In this document: positions 33,201 through 42,900 of the stretch, piece by piece
How the letters are laid out: each line of letters opens with the position of its first letter
How positions within the stretch are numbered: position 1 is the first letter of the stretch
Assembly: GCA_016858145.1 (NCBI GenBank)
Contig: JAEHOE010000083.1
Coordinates: 434,001-498,000, forward strand
DNA: 64,000 nt
DNA from: Edaphochlamys debaryana
Taxonomy: Eukaryota; Chlorophyta; Chlorophyceae; Chlamydomonadales
Direction of reading: 5' to 3'
Notes under the pieces: generated by a model
What the model was told of the DNA's origin: nothing
Seen by the model: only the letters and a program-made list of their open reading frames with translations
Database searches by the model: none
Translations under genes and position numbers: made by a program

Positions 33201-33572
33201 CTGGCGGCGGACTGCAGGTGAGGCGGATTGCACTGTCCTGCCTGATGGGGTTCCTGCCTGACGGGTTTTTGGCAATGTGCAATCGGATCTGGCCCACTAG
33301 CCGGCAATGCGACAGGTCGTGCCTAAGGGGTTTGTGGAGACGCTCCGTGCTACTTCTCCGTGCTGACTGCTGAGCCCTAACCCAAGCTCCCTCCGGCTGC
33401 CCCTGTGTTCTCTCAGGCTGGTGGAGGCAGCGGGGGTGAGGACGGGGCGCCCTACTCGGAGGAGCTGCCGGCGGAGCTAGGGGGAGACGGGGAGGGGAAC
33501 GGTGGGGGCGAGGGGAACGGGGATGATGGCATGGACGGGGAGGGTGGCGACGCAGGAGAGGAGCAGGCGTAG
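28621..33572 (+). CDS. Large Gly/Met-rich RGG protein, putative RNA-binding
   Basis: Ten exons: 28621-28672, 28764-28806, 28922-29003, 29124-30632, 30902-31257, 31434-31615, 31763-31875, 32232-32562, 32856-33217, 33417-33572; 3186 nt, 1061 aa. The start is acidic (MADEDYGDEFADDEELLDYY). Exon 4 (503 codons) opens with AIPAAYLEDLSTAGAAVEDF and RGG/RGR clusters, then runs as GMG/GPM repeats with Met about every third residue, and has a Gln tract near 30183. Exon 5 carries further RGR clusters. A basic helix follows (ALKKTEDAIALMRRVIAMEE, then KQAAARKRKA), then acidic Gly-rich tails. RGG boxes and acidic/basic low-complexity regions are typical of RNA-granule or mRNA-processing proteins. No RRM, KH or zinc finger was found, so the role is inferred. 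Exon 6 could instead end at 31585 in the same phase. Confidence 0.78.
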
Positions 33573-33888
33573 GTGCTAAGGGGTTAAGGGGCAGGGCGTA
33601 TGGTCCTGAAGGGAAGGTTTTGTACGCCAGTTGCTGGCGACCTGAAACATGTGCGAGGGCGCGGGATGTGGGAGGCCGGTGGGGCAGGTTGGCTGCCAGG
33701 CCACGCAAAGCGGCAGCGGAAGCTTAGGATGTGAGGGCGCAGGTGCAGGGCACAGTCAGAGTGCATCTGGTTGGGGTGTGAGAGGACGCAGGGGCAGGGC
33801 GAGGACAACTCGGTCACGGGGCCAGGGCGCCTCGGCATGGGTGTGCGACGGGACGACCCAGGGGGGATCTAGACGCAGCACATGCAGC

Positions 33889-34454
33889 GTTGCTATCTTC
33901 CCTGGGCCGAAGTGCGGGAGGTCCCGCACTCGGACCTCGGGTCCAAGCCCAAGAGTGCGAAAGCGGGCCGCACTTCGTGGCCCTTGGCGGCCCAAAACGT
34001 GCGACCGCACTTGGCAAGCGCTTGCCGCCCAGAAGTGCGGGAGAGTGCGATGGAGTGTAGCGGAGGGCGCGGCGTTCTGGAGGCCTGTTTCAAGCGGATG
34101 AGTCTGCCTGGCTCTCGCCCTAGTGCATGAGCTGATGTAGGTGGGCAACTGGGGGTCTTGAATATCAGCAGCAACCCCGTAGTGTATGCTGCAAGTGCAT
34201 GTGATGCGGGCTGGACGGTGGGGGTGGGAAGGGGACTGCCTGCCCGGCTGGCCGCGCCCGTTCGGTGGGCCCCCCAGGGGTTGAGGGGCCCCCGCACCTG
34301 AGCCGCCAGAAGGCTCAAAAATGTGCCGGCGCGGGCCGCACTCGCAACCAAACTTTGCTACAAAAGTGCGGGAGCTTCCGCACATGAGGCTCTTTCCGTC
34401 ACCGAAAGTGCGGGATGGCCTCACTCCCCCGCACTTCCGCACTAAGATAGCAAC
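33889..34454. mobile_element. MITE-like element with 11-bp terminal inverted repeats
   Basis: The ends GTTGCTATCTT (33889-33899) and AAGATAGCAAC (34444-34454) are perfect inverted repeats. Just inside both ends lie multiple copies of the 8-mer AGTGCGGG and its complement, so the subterminal regions are also inverted. No transposase is encoded in its 566 bp; minus-strand open frames through it look like chance. No clean target-site duplication was found next to the ends, although GCACAT occurs close to both. It lies 317 bp after the stop of the Gly/Met-rich gene and before its first TGTAA, i.e. within the likely 3' UTR. Confidence 0.7.
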
Positions 34455-34490
34455 ACTGAGCACATCCACGTCACCCGTCGACCGATCTCT

Positions 34491-34495
34491 TGTAA
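34491..34495 (+). terminator. TGTAA poly(A) signal, Gly/Met-rich gene
   Basis: First TGTAA on the + strand after the stop at 33572, 37 bp beyond the MITE end. Confidence 0.55.
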
Positions 34496-34733
34496 TCTGG
34501 GTCGCCAACTGCTTGCAGAGTCACCTGTCTCCTGTGCGGCTGGCGCCTGCTTACCACGCGTCATCGCCGCTTTCCAGCAGCACAATGCAGCCACGGGTTA
34601 GAAGGAAGACGGGGGGCAGACACCGAGGGCAGACGTGGCAGAGTGGCTGTTGCTGCTTCCTGTGCGGCTGGGGCACTTGGCTTGACTGCAGATGGTTGCA
34701 GCACACGGCGAGAAGCGGACACGCGACATGATG

Positions 34734-34738
34734 TTACA
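34734..34738 (-). terminator. TGTAA poly(A) signal, SRPBCC gene
   Basis: TTACA on the + strand, 626 bp after the SRPBCC stop. The two convergent signals are only about 240 bp apart. Confidence 0.55.
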
Positions 34739-35363
34739 GCAGAGGCCATGCCGCCACGGCCCCTCTCATTGCCCGAGCTCCAAGCGACCCCACTCCCCAG
34801 CACCCTGTCCCATGCTGGTCGTTTCCGGCGCTCCTCCGCACCCCATGCCTCCGACCTTGACACAGAATGCACTGCAAACCTACGCTTCCCCCGCATCCCC
34901 ACGCGCCAAGGCAGCTGCCCTCGCCTATCTCCGTAACGCCGTGGCGGCGCAATCGGCGATTGCGCCGCCTTTGCACACGCTCCTGCGCCAGAGCAGCATC
35001 CCGCTGCAAGCGACCACCGCGGCAATGCCCCAGCAGCCGTCGCCACAGCGCTGAATGATGTTTCCTGGGACCTGGAAGGAGCCGACATAGGCCCACGCCT
35101 GCACTAGGAGCTGCCGGGAGTCTACCGTACCAATCAGGCCTTAGCGCGGGCCTCCTCCAATTGGGTTTCCACAAAATTCCCGCACGGGCGCGGCCTAGCT
35201 CTCAACTCCAACACGAGGTGTCTGGTTGGCGGGCTGTCCATGGGCCGAGTCGACTGCTGCCGGCTCGCAAGCCGGTACTGAGAATGGCTCACACAGCCTC
35301 CGCCCACGGCGCAACCGCCTCCGGCCATAGCCCGTATCCCTGACGTAAGCAGGCGGCGAGGAC
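34739..35363. other. 3' region of the SRPBCC gene
   Basis: Likely 3' UTR. A + strand frame ending at 35054 is open for 121 codons but has no splice partner or domain and is not called. Confidence 0.45.
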
Positions 35364-37519
35364 TCAGCTTGCGGTGCGCCGTGACCGCAGCTTCCGCCCT
35401 GCCACCGGCGCGGCGCCGGCATCTGTCCCCGCCGACCCTGCCGTGGCCCCACCCCCTGGGGCCGCCGCCGACACCCGTCGCCCGGCTGGCGCCGCCGGGG
35501 CGGAGGGGGCGGTGGTGGCCGCCCGCCGCCCCACAGTCGCTGCAGGGGCCGGGGCCGCTGCCGCCCTCCCTGCGGTGCTGCTGCTCGCCGCCTCCGCCGT
35601 GCCGCGCCGCGCCGCCGCCCTGCCCGCCACCGTTGCTGCCCCCAACCCAGCCGCTGCCGCCCCTCGTGCGGTGGCGGCGGCGGCTCCCCGGCCGCTGGTC
35701 GCCGGCCGCTCCTCCACCTCCTCCTCGTCCTCCCCGACCTCCTCGCCCTCCTCATACTCCCCGGCCGACTCCTCCCCGCCCGACTGCTGCGCCGCCGCCC
35801 CCTGCGCCGGCTCCGCTGGGCCCGGCACCACGTCCTCGTCCGGAGCGTACGAGTTGACAAGCCGGATGTACTGCGGGGACAAGAGGCAAGGGAGAACGGG
35901 TGAGACAAAGGGCGCAGGGTGATGATGGCCCAGCAGGCGAAGCCGCGGCCTCGCATGGCGCGCCCCCGAGACCACGCAGCTGTTGCATTCCAGCAAGGCA
36001 GCAGCTTCAAAGCTCCAAGGCTCCGGGCATGCATGTACCCTGACCGGGGCACCGCTGGCGCTCCAGCCCTGCACCTCAAGCCCTGCCACCCGGGCCCTGC
36101 CTGGGTTGGCCTCCGTCCCTTCCCGTCCCGCTCCCTCCGCGCACCTCCATGTTCCTCTCGTCTATCGCCAGCGGGTAGGCCTGCTCGCCGCCCTCCTGCC
36201 GGGGCGGCATGCGCTCGGGGCTGGTGGCGGCCAGCTCCGCCAGCTGCTTGAAGGCCTCCAGGTTCTCACCCAGAATGGGCTCCACGGAGTTCTGCAGCCC
36301 CAGCGGGCCCACGCCCACGCCCAAGAGCATGTCCGGAATGGCCTGGTGGGTTGAGGGAAAGGAAGGAGGGAAAGAGAGGGTGAGGAGGAGGGGAGGGAGG
36401 AGCGCTATCGTGACGGCGGACGCATGGCAGAGGTGAGTGGGTGATGGTCGTGGTGGAGTCGTGTGTGAGGACGGCAAGCGCGTGGGGAAGCCATTTGGGT
36501 ATCACGCTATTGCAAGGAAGGGATGAGGTCGGAAAGGGCGGATGCCGCATGCGGCGGACGTTGACTCAGGGCGTACGCGGTGCCCTCACCTGGGCCAACT
36601 CGAGCGTCAACCCAGTGGACTTCCCGTCTTTCAGGGGCGTGAAAGTGACCGCTCCTGCAGGATACAGGTGGAGAAGATGTGGTTTACAAACAGAGTCTTC
36701 GGGCGGGGCACTCAACTTGTACCCGGGTTTGGGGCGCGGGGAGGCGCGCAAGCTACCCGCACAGCTTACCCGACAAGGGCATGCCCCAGACCGACTCGAA
36801 CGTTATGCTCCGGTCCTGCACCACCTCCGTCTTGTGCAGCACGAAGACGATCTCCATTACGGGTAGCAACCCTGCATGAGAGGCAAACCGGCTTCAGCGC
36901 AAGGCCACCAGATCGTCGCGACGCATGCCGACATGGCGCGGCGCCCCACCGTGCCGGTAGAAGCATTGGAAGAGGGCCATGTCCTGGTTGTTGGGGTCGA
37001 GTCCAATCTGCACAGAGGGGTGCAACGGGCGCGTTCGGGCAGGGGAACGGGCGCGGCGGCCAAACCCGCGACGAGCCCCACCTGTGCCACAAGGTCAAGG
37101 AACTCCACCAGCCGGTTCCAGTCGTCCCAGATGCCGAAGCAGACGCTGGGTGGAGCATCCACCTCGATGCTCACGCGGTGGCGGCCCACGTTCACGGGGT
37201 CCTCCGAAAAAGAAATGTAGTTTGCAGGCGTGTAGCCGCTAATGGCTGCGTTTGGCCCCGCGTCCTCCTCTTCCGTGGCTGTGCAGCTCACGAGGCCTCT
37301 CGGGGTGCCCTGACGGACAGTCGGCTGGCCTCGCGCGCTAGGCTTTGGCGCAGCCGACTTGCTCGGTGCCGCCGGCGGAACTCCCGCCGACACCCTCGCG
37401 GCCTGCCTCTGACTGCATGGTCGTCTATAAGGACGCGCAGGTTGTAGCGCATACGAGCAGCTACACGAAGACGGCAGTGTCCGGTCAAGAAGCATGGTGG
37501 GGAGTGGGGCCCTCTGCAT
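35364..37519 (-). CDS. SRPBCC (polyketide cyclase/START-like) protein, probably plastid
   Basis: Six exons: 37519-37082, 37007-36950, 36871-36770, 36654-36590, 36342-36145, 35870-35364; 1368 nt, 455 aa. The first ~85 residues are Arg/Ser/Ala-rich without acids, like a chloroplast transit peptide. A Bet v1-like helix-grip domain follows: HRVSIEVDAPPSVCFGIWDD, RLVEFLDLVAQIGLD, FQCFYRHGLLPVMEIVF, DRSITFESVWGMPLSG, VTFTPLKDG and the long C-terminal helix EPILGENLEAFKQLAEL. Plant and cyanobacterial relatives (cyclase/dehydrase family) bind lipids or pigments in the cavity; the ligand here is unknown. The last exon adds an acidic stretch and a ~120-residue Ala/Arg-rich tail ending RKLRSRRTAS that is not part of the fold. 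The start could be 37519 or the second Met at 37495. It is head-to-head with the EF-hand gene. Confidence 0.85.
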
Positions 37520-38297
37520 TTCTCCTCCCCTAAGCCATGCAGTTGCTCCTACAGTGTGCTTCTATATGTCCGTTGTAGAATGTGCGTGCTCGGAACCTGC
37601 TGAAAGCTCGCGACTTGAACGACATGCGGCCATGAGGCGCCCGGTGCAGCCCCACGCGTCCATAGGGTGCAGCTCAATTCCTACAGCTTGCTCGCATGCA
37701 TTGCAACCCGCATTGAGCGTGCGACGGCTGGTGGCCCGCGGGCCGACATGGCAAGAGGGACATGGCCCGCGGCAGCAAGGCCTCACTACGCGTTTATCTA
37801 TCCTGCGCATTAGTAGGGATGGGGGTGAGATGCAAGGTAGAGGGGGGGCAAAGGGGTGAGCGTTTGCTGGCGGGGGGGTGTCAGCTGTCAGGCAGTGTCA
37901 GGCGTGCAGGGGCGTGGTGCCAGCGCCGGCCACCCAGCGGCAATTCGTCGCCCTGGGGCTTGTTTCCACAACTACTACATGGCTTTCCACTCAGAGGACA
38001 ATGTTGCATTACCCAGACTACTCCGTGGGGCCAGGGGGGAGGCGAGGGAGACGGGGGGACTCGCGGGGGAGCTCGGGCGCGTCAGAGGGCGCGCCGGCGC
38101 GTCATGACGGCACAGCGCCGCGGACAAGATATCCCCGCCCTCCCATTCATACAGGGCACATACATTGTTTCCAGACGCGTCCCTGTACTTGCTGCGACGC
38201 CAAGGCCACCTCGCGCCTTCGTCAACGCCCAACGCCTGTTGAAACCCCACCAATTCTGTCGACCCAGCTGTGCACGCCAGCTTAGAACCCCGCCACA
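37520..38297. promoter_or_regulatory. Shared divergent promoter region (778 bp)
   Basis: Between the starts of the SRPBCC gene (-) and the EF-hand gene (+). Open frames here have no support; I see no clear core-promoter motif. Confidence 0.45.
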
Positions 38298-41059
38298 ATG
38301 TCGCTTGGTCTACGTTCTGCGTTCCTGCAACGGCCGGGGGTGTCTCGGTGGCAAGCGGCCCCCGGCGTTGCCGAGTCCCAACTTGTCCCGCGTCAGCATG
38401 GGCCTTCGGCGCCGACTCTCGCGGCGAGGCGCCGCAGCGACCGCTGCTCCGTGCTAGCAAGGTCTGCGTCTCGCGATGACGTCGAGGAGGTTCCCCGCTC
38501 GGGCGTGGCACAACGCGCCGACGATTCTCGCGTCGAGGCGCCCGAGCCCGCCGTGACCCACCGCCCATCGGCTGCCGAGGGTCTTGCAACCCCATTTGCA
38601 TTCTCCACCGCCAAGCGACTGCCCAACCTGGCCTGCGACCCACGGAATCCCGGTGCATGCGTCAGCGTCGCGAGCATTGAGGACCCGCGCCTAGATCCTA
38701 GGTGAGGAAGCGACAGAGGGTTTCATAACAACATGACCCAGTCGCCTTGCCGCGCGGTTTGCGCCTCGCCGCGCCTGCAGGCCAGCACACGTGTATGCGT
38801 CACACACCGTCGCCCGTCGCGGCGACCCGCCCGTCCCCACCGCCCCCTTTGCCCACCCCTCCCTCTCCCCCCAGCCACGCCCGCACAGTCCGCGAGTACA
38901 TGGAGCAACTGGTGGAGAGCGGCATGAGCGAGCAGCGGGCGGCGGCCGTCATCGCGCACTGGAGCGCGGGCGGGGGTGAGTCCGCGGCGGTTGGGCTGGC
39001 GACGTCTCGGCCCGCCACACCTCTTGGCACCACCTTGTACGGTATGCTTGCATTCCAGCCTCCTGGCAAGGACATGTCAGACAGTTGCCCCGCACCTTTC
39101 GCGCTGGAGGCTGAGCCCGGGTGCATCCGTCCGCTTACTCCCCTTCTGCCGCCCCCAGGCATCTCCGGTGTGGACCTGACCAAGCTGCGCCTGCACTTCC
39201 TGGCCTCCACGCTGCTGCCCGTGCTCAAGGAGCGACTGCCGCAGGCGGGTGAAGGGGGCGGGGGTACTTGGCCTTGGGCCTCCGGGCTTGCAATGTGCAA
39301 GTGGGACTTGGCAGGGCCTTCCAGGAAGGCCGGTGCATGGATTCGACTGCCGTCCAGCCCTCGGACCCCTCTCCTGTGTGCCTGCCCCGTCCTAACCCAC
39401 CTGCCCCTCTCCCCTCCATACCCACCAGGCCCTCACCGACGTGGCCCTGGCCTCGGCCCTGTTCTGGTCTCTGTCGCTGCTGCCCGCCGCCGACGACTCG
39501 CTGCTGCACCCCTCGCTGCGGGGGGCGCTGGTGGCGCTCAACCTGCTGGCGCTGGTGGCCACCGCCAGCAAGGGGCTGCGGACAGTGGGTGAGGAGGGGG
39601 GGGGAGGCCAGGGCTGGGAGGGGGCTCTCGTCGATGGGTTCAGGGACGGGCTACGTAGTGGCAATTCTCACCGTCGCCTGACCCACACTCCCGTGTGCCG
39701 CATCCCTCCCCCGCCAGGTCGCGTGTTCCGCATCGGCGGTGCCGCCGTGACCTTCTCCCAGCACGCGGAGCTGGTGCTGCTGGCGCTGCAGGTGGGGGGT
39801 GCAGGGGGGTGGGAGGGCAGGCTGCGGACCAATGCCGGTGGGATGCACTTTGTTATCTAGCGCTTTCGTTAGGGAGTTCCTTGAGACCTTCACGTTGCTC
39901 ATAATGGAAGAGCTCTGCTTGTTTGCTCTGTCCCCTAGCGCTGACTTGCCCACCCGCTTGACCTACCCCTCCCGCCAGGCCCTGGCCGACGGCCACGGCC
40001 GCCTCATCCGCGCCGCCCGCGGCAGCCCCGCCGCCGCCACCCTGGCCGAGGTGGAGCCGGACCGGGTCCTGGGCGCCGCCGCCGCCGCCATGCGCCACGC
40101 CCGCCGCCAGGCCGTCTCCGCCTCCTCTCCCTCCTCCACCCCCACCTCTGCCCCTTCCTCGTCCGAGCCGTCCACACGCGCCCGCTCCGCCTCCGCGCTG
40201 AGCAGCCTGGACTCCATGCTGGTGCTGCAGCAGGCGGCGGCGGGGGGCGCGGGCCGGGGCTCCGCCGCCGCCTCCTTCGACGCAGTGGGCGAGCTGGGGC
40301 TGAGTTCGGCCGAGGCAGCGGACGCGGCGGCTATGTACGCAAGGTGAGACCTGAACATTGTGGGTGGGGCGGGTGGGAAGCTTGGCGCGTGGGGCCATGG
40401 GAGCGGTAGGGAAGTAGGTGTTGGGCTCTCCTCTTGCACCAGTGTACCTGTCCGACGCGCCTCGCTGACGCGCCCTCCCACGCTGCCCCCTTGCCTCGAT
40501 CGCTGCAGGTACGGCGACAGTATGCGCGGCGGCCGCATGGGCGAGTACGAGCTACGCAAGCTGCTCCAGGTACGGCGGGCGAGGGGCGAGGGGTGGCGGG
40601 TGGCTTGTGTTTTAGCCAGTACATTGCCCAGTTATGTTTTAGCTCCTCCTGCCTAGCCCTAGCTTGAGCACTCACTCCTTCACCCCCTCCACTCGGTTGA
40701 CTTCAGCCTCAGCCCGGCTCCCAGCACACATGTGCATCCTCCTCGCTTCACCTGTTGCCGCTCCTGCAACCCTATCTCAACTACCCCCGTAGGAGGCCGG
40801 CTACGCCCGTCTCTCCCCCGCCGAGCTGTCCCTGGCGCTGCTGCTGGTGGACCCCGACCGCAAGGGCTGGCTGTCCTTCCGCGACTGGGCCGTGTGGTGG
40901 GCGGCGGAGGCGGAGCGGGAGCGGGCGGAGGCGGAGGGCCGCGGCCCGGGCGTGGGCGTGGCGGCGGCGCTGGGCGGCGTGGCGGTGGGTGTGGTCGCGG
41001 AGGAACCGGAGGAGGGGGTGCTGGCGGTGGGGGCCGTGGGGCGGGGGTCGAGGGCGTGA
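38298..41059 (+). CDS. Membrane protein with C-terminal EF-hand-like pair
   Basis: Eight exons: 38298-38701, 38875-38975, 39159-39244, 39429-39588, 39718-39791, 39979-40343, 40509-40569, 40793-41059; 1518 nt, 505 aa. The first ~130 residues are basic and Ser/Ala-rich, like an organelle transit peptide. A helical block follows (REYMEQLVESGMSEQRAAAV; LRLHFLASTLLPVLKERLPQ), then two hydrophobic segments (ALASALFWSLSLL; ALVALNLLALVATA). The C-terminus has two EF-hand-like units: YGDSMRGGRMGEYELRKLL and VDPDRKGWLSFRDW. Loop 2 (about D437-D448) keeps D at 1, D at 3, G at 6 and D at 12 (usually E); loop 1 is degenerate. Calcium binding is thus plausible only for the second. Intron 3 needs a GC donor (CAG|GCGGGT at 39245). 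The start context is ACAATGT. I do not know a named orthologue. Confidence 0.82.
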
Positions 41060-41890
41060 GGTGGGGTTGCGAGGGGGAGCGGCGTTGAGGACGAGAGGGG
41101 AGGGTGAGGATCTTGTGGAAGGACTCTTGGGTGACACGTGGGGTGAAGCGTGTGTGGTTTCTGGGGTACCAGTATGTAGTATGATGTCGGAGCCAAGGTT
41201 GTTTGCTATGTAGATTTGGGTTGTGTGCGGTGGATGGGTTGGTGGATTGGTGGATTGGTGGACTGGTCGACATACAATACATCGGCAAGACTGTACAGCG
41301 GAGGGATGACAGGGGATGGTCATGGATGTGTCCAGCATGGTTTGGCTTCAGGGCCGTGCTTGCGATCGGGTCGGACCATTGGTTTATAACTCAACACTAA
41401 GGTCTGACCGTTCGGCCCGCTTACATCACAACACATCGGGTCAATTTGCCACCGTGGAGGGACGTGGTGAGGTTTCATGAAGAGAGAATCGGACATGAAG
41501 AACCGTGCACACAATACTTGCACGTGTTTGGCCGGAGAGAGGAACGAGAGGTAGACTGCGGGGTTGGTACGGAGGGAGCTTGCCTATTGCTGAAGTTCCC
41601 AGCTGAGGGTTGATTGGTCAGTACGGTGTCCCAGCGCTGCGGCGCCTGTGTACCGGCGGCTATTGTGTAGTAGATGGGGATGTGGCTGTTCAAGCTGCAT
41701 ATTGCGGCTTTGGCCATTCCTCCCTGGCTGTCGGGGCACTGGCCGTGGGCGCTGGACTTAGACCTTTGCTACGTGCGTCCGTGCGCGTGTTTACCCCTTA
41801 CGTACGGTCCGTGTATTCATGTCAGGCGAGGGGGCGTGGTACGGGTGTTGCGGAATTCGGCAACGGTTGTATCCATTCCACGGCAGGACA

Positions 41891-41895
41891 TGTAA
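41891..41895 (+). terminator. TGTAA poly(A) signal, EF-hand gene
   Basis: First TGTAA after the stop codon, 831 bp downstream. Confidence 0.5.
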
Positions 41896-42224
41896 GCGAG
41901 ACACTTGGATGGTGAGCCGACCCCCTCCTTGAAGCATGCCAGCGTACCGGCACCTCGGTATCCCGAGTACAGCATGCAGAATGAGCTTCATAACGTTAAG
42001 TAACAGGGTTGCTGGGCACCAGGCATGAGTGAAGAGTCGTGTCGTGCACCAGGATTGAGGCTTTGAAGCATGAGTGGCGGTGAGTACCTTGGGGGAAGGG
42101 TAGGCCTTGATGTCCATGACCAGGCAGGACGTTTGCCTTCCCCTGTTTCCAGGAGTGGCACAGGCTGGGAGGGGACAAGTGCACGTGAAGGGGTCGGGGG
42201 AGGGGGGGGATTAGACGAGGGGCC

Positions 42225-42240
42225 GGGGGGGGGGGGGGGG
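42225..42240. repeat. Homopolymer G(16)
   Basis: Sixteen uninterrupted G followed by T; the length is prone to sequencing error. Confidence 0.9.
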
Positions 42241-42900
42241 TGCTACAGGGGTCGACTGACAGGCTAACAGGGGCAAGCAGTGGGCCAGGGTGGGCTGGGT
42301 AACGCAGCGAAGGATCGCCAGCGCAAGGTTCGCCAGGGCTGGGCGTGGGCGAGGTGGCGTGGTGGCGTTGTCAAACGCGGCTGGATCTGGAGCTGCCGAG
42401 CGGTGACAAGACCAGGGGAGGCGGGGACGATGATTGTGGGAGACCCAAGCGGGCACAAGGGTGTGTCGGGGGCAAGTTAGAGAGCAGTTTGTGCTGTACC
42501 GGCAGGTCCGGTCGCGGTGCGGGAGGAGGACGCGCTGGAGGCGGGTGTGGCAACGGGGGCGGAGCGGGGAACGGCACGCAGCGCGCGTACCAGCATGTCC
42601 GTCAGGTTGCTGCTGGTCATGCTAAAGCCCAGGCGCCAGTGCCCTTGGTTTGCATAGCATACTTTACGACCTGCAGGCGCTAGCGCACGCATATATTGCA
42701 CAGCTAGGGCTCCAACGTGCGACGCAGGTTTGCCCTTTTGTGAGAGGCGGCACAACGGGCGCGCTTAACACCTTAAAGCCACCAGGCCTAGCATAAGCGT
42801 AAATTGCAACGTTTCAGGGCTTTGATAGCGCGTAGGTGGTCCTCTACTAGTCGGAGCTGGACTGAACACGCGCGACCGCCTGCTCCGGGACGCCCCTACA

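Larger units (their letters stand above)
41060..42900. other. 3' UTR and intergenic region
   Basis: Contains short tandem ATTGGTGG-type repeats near 41240, the EF-hand gene's poly(A) signal (41891) and a 16-base G run (42225-42240). The rest upstream of 42901 should be the promoter and 5' UTR of the RING-CH gene. No supported coding exon. Confidence 0.5.

Noticed and set aside
33756..34508. 250-codon minus-strand frame across the MITE
   Set aside because: It follows the terminal-repeat structure (repeated CGPR-type words come from AGTGCGGG repeats) and encodes no transposase motif.
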